From Onthophagus taurus (Eukaryota > Arthropoda > Insecta > Coleoptera > Scarabaeidae), in the NCBI RefSeq assembly GCF_036711975.1, contig NC_091976.1, forward strand, positions 2,976,001-3,040,000: 64,000 nucleotides of DNA. The letters are read 5' to 3'. The position numbers were made by a program, and so were the translations under genes. The notes under the pieces are model-generated. The model had not been told where the DNA came from. It did no database searches and saw only the letters and a list, made by a program, of their open reading frames with translations. Of the stretch, positions 1 through 8,764 are shown in pieces (position 1 is the first letter of the stretch; each line of letters starts with the position of its first letter).

Positions 1-203
1 TACGAGTGACTGGTGCATGGTCCGAATTCGGGCGAACAAACAAACCGATATAGTGAAATGTGTATGGTTACAGTACAAGCGAATTAATCGCGCGAATCGC
101 TACTTGTCGCTAGAAGTTCAAATGGGTTTGTTTTTTTCGCGCGAACTGCACATTTTAATATTGAAATTCAAGTTGGCATTATTTCAAATAATATTTGGAT
201 ATC

Positions 204-1854
204 ATGGATAATGAGAAATTAATCCTACTGGTGTTCGACAGAAGAGTGTTGTGGGACCAAAAATATAAAGGATACCATAATCGTGACAAATCGCGAAAAT
301 TATGGGAAGAAGTGGCAACTGAATTAAATGTAGGCAGTAAGTAAAATTTTTTTATATAAAGCAATTAGTGTATGATTTTAATTTCACATTAAACTACAAT
401 TTATTAAGCTAGTCACACTGTTTAATGTTTTCTAATGTATTTATATAATTGAGATGTTAAATTCCGGTCTTAAATAGTATATTGTTGTGGTATGGCGCCA
501 ATTTCACTATTAAAATATAGTTTAAAAGTTTCTCATACATCGTATGCCACGTTAGTAGACCTGTTGTTTGCACGAGCTTTCTAATTGTCCTTCCCTGTCT
601 ATAATTACGTTATGTAATTACTTTTATTATGCATTTCACTATTAAATCGACCTTATTTGGATGACACTCTATAGGTTTGTTTAATAGTCTCCATTTTGCT
701 GTCATAATTCCAAATGAGCATTCCACTGTTCTGCGACACCGTGACAGTCTGTAGTTGAATATTTCTTCTTCCCTTGAGAGATTTCGTTTAGAATAGGGTT
801 TCATTAGATACTTTTTTAAAGGATATGCATCGTCACGTAGTAAAACGTGCGACATCGGAATTGGGAAGTTTTCTATTTTCTGGTAGTAAAGATCGATGTT
901 CTAACTGCTGCGATAAAGTTGAAGAAGCAAAAGTTCCGCCATCGCTTTGTTTCCCACATCCACCCACGTCAATGCACACAAATTTATAATTTGTATCTGC
1001 TACTGATATGTAGTACTATGGAAAAGTATTGTTTATAATTATAAAACATTGTGCCAGTTTTATCTTTTTGTCATTTTCAGGTGAAACAGCAAAGTCACAA
1101 TGGAAAGGACTGAGAGATACATTTCGGAGAGAATACCAAAAAGTGAAAATTAAATGCTCCGGTGATGAAGGAGGAGAACAGGTTGGCTCTACCTGGCCTT
1201 ACTACGATAGTTTGTGTTTTCTGGCAGATGAGATGACACCGAGAGAAAGTGCAGGTAATGTTCCACCAGTGCGTAATAAAAATGTTGAAAGCACAATATC
1301 ACAAGAACAGAGGCAATATGAAGAACTCTCTCAAATGCAATCCTGCAGTGATGATTATCAGGATGATGTTAGTAACCAACCTGTAGAGGAAGAAACCCCA
1401 TCAATATGTACAGTTAGAACGCCAGAATCAACTGAAAAACACCCAACGCGTTCTCTGAAACATTCGAGCGATATACAGAAAAGAATGATAGAAGTGGAAA
1501 AGGAAAAACTTAAATTTTTTAAAGCCTTTAGTACAGTTGCAGTTGCAACAAGTTCTTGTCAATGAAGTCATGTCTTACACGCAACCAGTACAACGCACAC
1601 TTTCTTCAGATACGTTTTCCGCACCTCCCTCAACTCAAACTTCCTATACTCCTCAACCTACACCTTCTCCTTCGTTATCAGAATCCAGTTTACGTCACTC
1701 TTATATTTTACTCTAATCACCTGTCTCTCGATCTAATAACATACCCAAGCATTTGAATTCAGCAGTAAGCAACGTTCAAGACTCCCAGTTGGATATCGCA
1801 GCAGAAGAACAAAGTTACAGTCTAGCATCGTATGTCACAAATTTCCAGATGTAA
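204..1854 (+). pseudogene. MADF-domain accessory protein of Harbinger element (two exons, frameshifted tail)
   Basis: MADF proteins are Myb-like DNA-binding partners that many Harbinger elements encode beside the transposase. Exon 1 is 204-336, starting at ATG 204 with MDNEKLILLVFDRRVLWD and ending at a GTAAGT donor. Exon 2 starts at 1081 after a TTTTCAG acceptor, and the phases match (exon 1 is 133 nt, so one base carries over). The joined region has the MADF pattern: an opening W-D-x-K-Y box, K-L-W-E-E-V-A, then Q-W-K-G-L-R-D-T-F-R-R-E. That frame stops at 1563-1565, but related sequence continues in other frames: a Ser/Pro/Thr-rich stretch at about 1569-1715, then a C-terminal piece ending at TAA 1852-1854. 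At least two frameshifts separate these, so the copy is probably dead. Splice sites were read by eye. Confidence 0.65.
610..855 (-). pseudogene. HARBI1-like transposase, C-terminal fragment
   Basis: The 81-residue frame contains the late catalytic region of DDE_Tnp_4 (Harbinger) transposases: L-L-R-D-D-A-Y-P-L with the second or third acidic residue, then R-N-L-S-R-E-E-E-I-F-N and C-R-R-T-V-E-C-S-F-G-I-M-T-A-K-W-R-L-L. That R-x-x-V-E-x-x-F-G signature is typical of the family. It lies antisense inside the MADF intron (337-1080), which is not the usual position for the transposase in a two-gene Harbinger, so it was probably left by a rearrangement or nested copy. The upstream catalytic Asp region is absent. 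Confidence 0.7.
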
Positions 1855-1891
1855 ATAAACTTACAATTAGAATTAGATTTATTTTGCTTAC

Positions 1892-2188
1892 TTACCTTAA
1901 ACTTACTGTTAACTTTTCAGATGGAGAAATACATTCTCTAAAATTACATTGTTTTCTTATATATTCCTCTATCGCATTCGATATATAAAAGTATGTGTCA
2001 TAAGTCATACGATAATATTCATAAAACTTTAATGGCTGATTTTTTAATTCTTCAAAAATTTTGAAATATTCACTCAAGTGGTGATTGAAATAAATTTCAT
2101 TAACCCAGAATTGTCTCTTTCTTGGTCCAAATAATAGCTGTTTCGGGAATGTACTTTCTGCTAAATAGAATTCTTCTTCAACATCCAT
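1892..2188 (-). pseudogene. HARBI1-like transposase, N-terminal fragment
   Basis: This 98-codon frame starts with MDVEEEFYLAE and contains R-K-R-Q-F-W-V-N-E-I-Y, F-E-E-L-K, and F-Y-E-Y-Y-R-M-T-Y-D-T-Y-F-Y-I, the characteristic N-terminal segment of Harbinger transposases before the catalytic domain. It ends with S-P-S-E-K-L-T-V-S-L-R, where the family continues with an L-R-x-L-A-T-G helix, so the break falls just before the DDE domain. It shares strand with the 610-855 piece, but about 1 kb between them is occupied by the MADF exon on the other strand, so the two cannot form one gene now. Confidence 0.7.
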
Positions 2189-2349
2189 GACACTTTTATA
2201 GGTCGCTCGCGTCCGTTCTGTACAGCAAACTAAAATCGCTCTGAATTTCGCTTAAAATATCTCTTGAACCAAAAACCATTTCTTGTTCGCCCGAATTCGG
2301 ACGTACACGCCTGAACTATGGTTCGCGCGAATTCGCTTGCACTGTAACC

Positions 2350-3790
2350 GTAGCCTAAGGAATTTTAAAACCTAAAATAACATTCCATATTCGGGAGTGC
2401 TCGGCGATAATCGGCCGGTGGTCCGATCTGTTCACGTTTTCGGATTCGATAAAGGTTGTTAATAAACAAATAGTGTGTTGCGTTGGCTTCAAGTTTAAAG
2501 TGTTTACAACTGCCTCTATATAATATATGCAATTTTGTTGGTTAAATTCATAATTTTTATTTAAATCTAAAATTCTAGACAAGTTGCGTCGTGCCATCTG
2601 TAAATAAAACACCCAACTACACTTATTACCAGAAATTTTTTTTTAGTGGCATGAATTAATAAAGGGGTTGTATTGATTTTTTGTCGTTACATACAATGAT
2701 TATTATTTAATCAACTCAGCGGTGTTAATCCCATTTTGTTTTCCCAACAAAGATAATGTCATTTGGAACAAAATTCTCTGGAAATGGTAACGAGTTTTTC
2801 ACAATCAAGTTTACAAAAATGTCAAAATATTGCAAATGGAATCTTTCTTATAACCTTTATCTTGAAGATTATCTACCAATAAATACGAAATCGGAAATTG
2901 ATCACAATTCGGTATTCCAAAGGTGATAATGGTGCCATGGTATGGAAAAAGTAAGAATTTGAAATTAAATTTAATCGTTTACAAACAAGAATTAATAAAC
3001 ATAACCACAATATTACATTCTAATATATTTTTATGGTATTGTTTAAAGTAAATTTCTTTCCACATTTTAGGTGGAACTGAAACACGGTAAAGGATAGACA
3101 CTGAAGATTGATGTCATTTGTTGATTAGTTAATCAGGATTTGATGCCCTCTTAAGGAATTAATGCTTTATTGAAAATTAAAGAATACAAACTATGGTGAC
3201 ACTCCAATTTTTGAAGACAATGTTACAGTTTAACAGGTAATACATAACTTCTTACATTATAAGTCTGGTAGGGGACTTGTGTAACAACTAGTAACAGTAC
3301 AAGTTAAGTCTGGAATATCTAAATAAGTACTGTTACAAGACTTACAGGAAGTGTATCTTATTGTTCATTTTTTTTTCTATAATATGTGTCAAGGTAAATT
3401 TTTTAGGGATTCTGTTGCTATTAGTTAGGACCCTTATAAAATGTATGTTGTTTTTCTGATTTTTAATAACATTTTCAGTAACTAAATACACCCATACCTC
3501 GCTGTACGACCTAGATACGTTCCACGAAAGTTGCCCGCAAAGCAAAAAGCCGTATAAGGAATCTATTATTCTAATACAAATTCATACAAATTCAATGGGA
3601 TCGGTTCCAAATTTGTTAAATATGTAAAATGGTTTATTATTCAAAATGCATTTTATCTTTTTATTTCATTTAAATCAAAAATACATACATAACAAGTACA
3701 TACATTTGTAGATAAAATAATAACAGACTCCAAAAACCAACAATAATCTATAAACAAAAATGAAACAACTTCATGTTACATGTTTACATA
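2350..3790. other. No recognisable gene
   Basis: AT-rich sequence without a convincing coding region. An 85-codon minus frame at 2355-2612 has no recognised motif. Around 3485-3560 there is CCTCGCTGTACGACC...CGTTCC, which resembles terminal sequence of pogo/Tigger-type elements, but no matching opposite end was found. Confidence 0.4.
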
Positions 3791-4604
3791 CAGGGTGTCC
3801 CACCTAAGTTGCCTCGGTTCATAGCCGAATTATGATTAAGTTTTTCAAAAAATGTTTCAAATAAAAGTTGAATCGAATCATATTGTACATATTTTAAAAT
3901 TAGTTTCAGTAATGGCGGACTTCCGCTTCTACCGGAAATGGATATCAAATTTGTTATTTTAAATGGAACATCCTGTATATTATTGCATTTTTGGATTCCT
4001 CGTGAAATTTCAATGGTACTTTGTTAAGGATACCTTAGATCTAACTGGTATCGTTTTTGAATTACATGACGATTGTAGAAAAAAATGACATTTGCAGCAT
4101 CTTATAAATTTGGCAATATTGCCGAAACTGTGAAAGCTAGAAAGATTTGGTTTTCTGTTTTGGATTAACAATAAAAGAGCACACGTTTGCTAATAGAAAA
4201 TTATGCATTTATATTACGGAGTTCTTAAGTAGGGATCTGTAATTTTCGAACTTTTTAATCATGGATAACTTAATTCTTTTAAATGGAACAATATACCAGT
4301 TTTTGCATAACTGGATGTAAAATTTAATTTCCGTTCAGTTTTATACAGGTATCATGGTGTCTATCTTGAACGGTTTTGAAGATATTCCCGATTTTTCAGT
4401 TTTTTACGATAGATATGTATTGCGAAGTAGGCTTAGGACTGGTAAAATGAAATGGACGCTTTGCAATACTATTAAAAATTGAAGTAGGCTTGGAAAACAA
4501 ACTAGGTAAACTGTCATTACTGTTCCACGCATTAGAACTGTCATTAGTGTTCTACGCATTAGAACTGGTTTTCAAAGTATTATTTGTTAACATAATAATT
4601 AAAA

Positions 4605-5340
4605 ATGTCACATACGCGGAAAGAATTAGTCGATATGGTTTTCGTTTTCGGCGAATGTAACAAGAACGCTTTGTTAGCGTCAAGACTTTACGCACAACAA
4701 TATCTGGAAAGAAGCTGGAAAGATTTACAAATACTGCATCCGTAAAACGTACTAAGCGCAACCGTAATAACTCCGTACTTACGGATGAAAACCAGTTGCA
4801 CGTATTGTTAGCTGTGCAAGAAAATGCAGAATCTAGTGTGCGTGAAATAAGTAGGAGGACAAACATCAGTAAATCTTCGGTACACAGGATTTTAAGAAAA
4901 TATAATTATCATTCGTATCGAATCCAGTTGCACCAGGAAATTACTGAAGGCGATTGCGAAAGCAGGCTGTTATTCTGTCAGTGGGCAATTGAAAGAACTA
5001 ATCTTGATGCCAATTTTTTCGGACAGGTGATGTTTTCGGATGAAGCTACCTTTCACAAAAATGGGTTTGTGAATCGTCACAATTGTCATTATTATAATAT
5101 TATAACCCCCATCGATTCCTTGCAACGCATAGCCAGTACAGATGGTCAGTGAACGTTGGGCAGGTGTCATTGGAACGCATATCATAGGCCCTTTCTTTCA
5201 TAATCAACGTTTGACGGGTAGGATTTATTTAGAATGTTTAGAAAATAGTTTGGGCGTTCTGTTGGAAAATATTCCACTAGCTATTCGTTAGTAGATGTGG
5301 TTCCAACACGATGGTGCTCCACCGCACAATACCGCCCAAG
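4605..5340 (+). pseudogene. DUF4817-type mariner-like transposase, left copy, 3'-truncated
   Basis: The reading starts at ATG 4605 (MSHTRKELVDMVFVFGE), a DUF4817-type helix-turn-helix region, then shifts frame near 4705-4735. The frame resumes with H-V-L-L-A-V-Q-E-N and R-T-N-I-S-K-S-S-V-H-R-I-L-R-K (second helix-turn-helix), then F-G-Q-V-M-F-S-D-E-A-T-F with the first catalytic Asp. After another frameshift the W-F-Q-H-D-G-A-P-P-H-N-T-A motif (second Asp) appears near 5295-5335, preceded by two in-frame TAG codons. The copy ends there, at the junction with a repeated 5' region, so the third catalytic block is missing. The right-hand copy at 6049-7067 shares the early frameshift. Confidence 0.8.
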
Positions 5341-5935
5341 TAAATATAAGTTGTAAAATAAAAGTTGAATCGAATCATATTGTACATATTTTAAAATTAG
5401 TTTCAGTAATGGCGGACTTCCGCTTCTACCGGAAATGGATATCAAATTTGTTATTTTAAATGGAACATCCTGTATATTATTGCATTTTTGGATTCCTCGT
5501 GAAATTTCAATGGTACTTTGTTAAGGATACCTTAGGTCTAACTGGTATCGTTTTTGAATTATATGACGATTGTCGAAAAAAATGACATTTGCAGCATCTT
5601 ATAAATTTGGCAATATTGCCGAAACTGTGAAAGCTAGAAAGATTTGGTTTTCTGTTTTGGATTAACAATAAAAGAGCACACGTTTGCTAATAGAAAATTA
5701 TGCATTTATATTACGGAGTTCTTAAGTAGGGATCTGTAATTTTCCAACTTTTTAATCATGGATAACTTAATTCTTTTAAATGGAACAATATACCAGTTTT
5801 TGCATAACTGGATGTAAAATTTAATTTCCGTTCAGTTTTATACAGTTATCATGGTGTCTATCTTCAACGGTTTTGGAGATATTCCCGATTTTTCAGTTTT
5901 TAACGATAGATACTTATTTCGCAGCGCCGGCCACC
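5341..5935 (+). repeat. Partial direct repeat of the element's 5' region
   Basis: 5355-5920 repeats 3859-4417 almost base for base at an offset near 1,497, starting AATAAAAGTTGAATCG and ending near the CGATTTTTCAGTTTTT tract. It contains no transposase sequence. It sits exactly where the left copy breaks off after its second catalytic motif, so it looks like a third partial copy joined during formation of the composite. 5921-6048 is not explained by any of the three copies. Confidence 0.75.
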
Positions 5936-6048
5936 TTCCCCTCGCATTTTACCAGGCTTGGGACTGGCAGAAATATTACTGGCATGCTTAAAAAGTGGCC
6001 AACAAAACTCAACAAGACCACTGGAAACAAAACACAAATAAAAAAACA

Positions 6049-7067
6049 CTATTGCATCAAATGTTCAAAATGTTGTCCGTTTTGTTCACTACATAATAGA
6101 AATCGTTTTTGTAAGGAGTTTTGCACATTTCTGAGAATTTCTGGTGTGATTTCTTGAAAAGCTCTTACAATGCGTTAACGCATATCGTCAGGAGTAGTTG
6201 GTGATGTCTCATAAACCTTGCTTTTAATGAAATCCCATAAAAAGAAATCGCAAGTGGTAAGATCTGGCGATCTCGGAGGCCATCTAACAGCGCCAGCGGT
6301 CCGGAAAGGACACATCCAAATACCGACGAACTTGGGCGGTATTATGCGGTGGAGCACCATCGTGTTGGAACCACATCCACTGACGAATAGCTAGTGGAAT
6401 ATTTTCCAACAGAAAGCCCAAACTATTTTCTAAAAATTCTAAATAAATCCTACCCGTCAAACGTTGATTATGAAAGAAAGGGCCTATGATATGCGTTCCA
6501 ATGACACCTGCCCAACGTTCATTGACCATCTGTATTGGCTATGCGTTGCAAGGAATCGATGGGGGTTTGTTGTATTATAATAATGACAATTGTGACGATT
6601 CACAAACCCATTTTTGTGAAAGGTCGCTTCATCCGAAAACATCACCTGTCCGAAAAAATTCGCATCAAGATTAGTTCTTTCAATTGCCCACTGACAGAAT
6701 AACAGCCTGCTTTCGAAATCGCCTTCAGTAATTTCCTGGTGCAACTGGATTCGATACGGATGATAATTATGTTTTCTTAAAATCCTGTGTACCGAAGAAT
6801 TACTGATGTTTGTTCTCCTACTTATTTCACGCATACTAGATTCTGCATTTTCTTGCACAGCTAACAATACGTGCAACTGGTTTTCATCCGTAAGTACGGA
6901 GTTATTACGGTTGCGCTTAGTACGTTTTACGGATCCAGTATTTGTAAATCTTTCCAGTTTCTTTTCAGATATTGTTGTGCGTAAAGTCTTGACGTTAAGA
7001 AAGCGTTCTTGTTACATTCGCCGAGAACGAAAACCATATCGACTAATTCTTTCCGCGTATGTGACAT
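6049..7067 (-). pseudogene. DUF4817-type mariner-like transposase, right copy
   Basis: Most complete copy. It starts at ATG 7067 (MSHTRKELVDMVF), then carries the same early frameshift as the left copy, the R-R-T-N-I-S-N-S-S-V-H-R helix-turn-helix, V-M-F-S-D-E-A-T-F (first Asp), W-F-Q-H-D-G-A-P-P-H (second Asp), and R-W-P-P-R-S-P-D-L-T-T-C-D-F-F-L-W (third Asp) near 6250. A frameshift lies at about 6284-6300 between the last two, and D-D-M-R is followed by a stop near 6178. The frame then runs to TAG at 6049-6051 (ending E-Q-N-G-Q-H-F-E-H-L-M-Q). Transposase would bind the CAGGGTGTCCC ends and cut at TA. This copy cannot make full-length protein. Confidence 0.8.
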
Positions 7068-7905
7068 TTTTAATTATTATGTTAACAAATAATACTTTGA
7101 AAACCAGTTCTAATGCGTAGAACATTAATGACAGTACTAATGCGTGGAACAGTAATGACAGTTTACCTAGTTTGTTTTCCAAGCCTACTTCAATTTTTAA
7201 TAGTATTGCAAAGCGTCCATTTCATTTTACCAGTCCTAAGCCTACTTCGCAATACATATCTATCGTAAAAAACTGAAAAATCGGGAATATCTCCAAAACC
7301 GTTGAAGATAGACACCATGATAACTGTATAAAACTGAAAGGAAATTAAATTTTACATCCAGTTATGCAAAAACTGGTATATTGTTCCATTAAAAAAAAAT
7401 AAGTTATCCATGATTAAAAAGTTCGAAAATTACAGATCCCTACTTAAGAATTCCGTAATATAAATGCATAATTTTCTATTAGCAAACGTGTGTTCTTTTA
7501 TTGTTAATCCAAAACAGAAAACCAAATCTTTCTAGCTTTCACACTTTCGGCAATATTGCCAAATTTATAAGAAGCTGCAAATGTCATTTTTTTCGAAAAT
7601 CGTCATATAATTCAAAAACGATACCAGTTAGACCTAAGGTATCCTTAACAAAGTACCATTGAAATTTCACAAAGAATCCAAAAATGCAATAATATACAAT
7701 CTGTTCCATTTAAAATAACAAAGTTGATATCCATTTCCGGTAGAAGCGGAAGTCCGCCATTACTGAAACTAATTTTAAAATATGTACAATATGATTCGAT
7801 TCAACTATTATCTGGAACATTTTTTGAAAAACTCAATCATAATTCGGCTATGGACCGAGGCAACTTAGGTGGGACACCCTGTATATAATTTTTTTTTAAA
7901 TGGCT

Positions 7906-8352
7906 TTAATCTGAAGACGATGAAGAAATGGTAACCTGCAGATCACTGTCGTCATCATTTTTTGCTGGTAAGGATGGGCCTGGCTTAAAAAAATGGTCCA
8001 ACATTGTTTATCTTGTCTATTTCGTTCTTCAGTGATTTGTCACAGCTAATGGCTGAATTAATTCCTCTAGAAACTTTAGCGCTACGTTCGACGTCAGGAT
8101 CGTTTTCAAGGAGGATATTTATTCCTTGTTCGAAACTGGAAAAAGCTTTCGACAATTTGTTGATGTTATCTGTTTGGATGTCGGTTCTGCTTGCAACTGA
8201 ATGAGTTCCTCATATGAAAGGGGTTCCCTATCAGCTTCAAGTAGATCAACCACATCACGTTCATTCAAACCTTCAAAGCTGAGATCATGTGCTAGATCCA
8301 AAATATTTTGTCTAATTTCAGGAAAGAAATTAACTTCTGCCACAAATATCAA
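7906..8352 (-). pseudogene. Tigger/pogo-like (DDE_1) transposase, C-terminal fragment
   Basis: The frame has L-N-E-R-D-V-V-D-L-L-E and P-L-S-Y-E-E-L-I-Q-L-Q-A-E, the acidic C-terminal tail of Tigger/jerky-like transposases (a D-V-x-E-L-L, E-L-T-x-E-D-L-I-x-L pattern). After a frameshift near 8120 a second frame runs through F-E-Q-G-I-N-I-L-L-E-N-D-P-D-V-E-R and ends D-D-D-S-D-L-Q-V-T-I-S-S-S-S at TAA 7906-7908. The DNA-binding and catalytic regions are absent. It abuts the right end of the fold-back element. Confidence 0.6.
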
Positions 8353-8764
8353 GTAGCGCTAGACACAAAAGAAACAATTAAACTTTATTTTGTAATAAAC
8401 ATCTACTTATTTATTTATTTGGACAAAAATAACATCGAGTGTAAAACATTCATGCGCTACTAGATTAAAATGTTAGGTTACTTTTTGATGGGGAAAGAAA
8501 TGAATTTTTAAGAAAAACAAAATACTATCGTAAAAAGAATGTTTTTAGGATCTCAATAATAAAGAAAAATTTTGGCATTCCATTTAAAAAAAAAAGTTGA
8601 CAGTCGCCATTTTGAAATAATTCGTCCAATTGAAAATATGATATCACCATTGTGTAGAGAATGTCCTAAAACATATTACTGCCAAATATTTTGCAAGTAG
8701 TACCCATAGTGTGGCTACAAAAAAATAAGGCGCTTACTCTGAATCAGGCTGTAAGTATATTGAA
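8353..8764. other. No recognisable gene
   Basis: AT-rich spacer between the Tigger tail and the next TIR element. No ORF above background and no repeat found. Confidence 0.5.

Larger units (their letters stand above)
66..2349. mobile_element. Harbinger-type DNA transposon, internally rearranged
   Basis: The ends are imperfect inverted repeats: 66-96 (GGTTACAGTACAAGCGAATT then GCGCGAA) and 2322-2349, whose reverse complement has GGTTACAGTGCAAGCGAATT then CGCGCGAA. A second shared motif, CCGAATTCGGGCGAAC, lies at 22-37 outside the left arm and at about 2286-2301 inside the right arm, so the left end is not a simple mirror of the right. The contents fit a PIF/Harbinger element: a MADF accessory gene on plus and two pieces of a HARBI1-like transposase on minus, with the central catalytic part missing. 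No clear 3-bp target duplication could be assigned. Exact termini are uncertain by tens of bases. Confidence 0.6.
3791..7881. mobile_element. Head-to-head composite of a mariner-type (DUF4817) element
   Basis: Both ends carry the same inverted terminus: CAGGGTGTCCCACCTAAGTT at 3791 and its reverse complement ending at 7881, each flanked by TA (3789-3790 and 7882-7883), the target duplication of Tc1/mariner elements. The left half (3791-5340) holds a plus-strand copy and the right half (about 6049-7881) a near-identical minus-strand copy. Between them, 5355-5920 repeats the 5' untranslated part of the left copy (3859-4417) in direct orientation. The unit is therefore three overlapping pieces of one element in a 4.1-kb fold-back. 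Both transposase copies carry disabling lesions. Confidence 0.8.

Noticed and set aside
2467-2520. Plus frame with C-C-V-G-F-K-F-K, like a THAP start
   Set aside because: The frame ends after a few codons and the rest of a THAP domain is not present.
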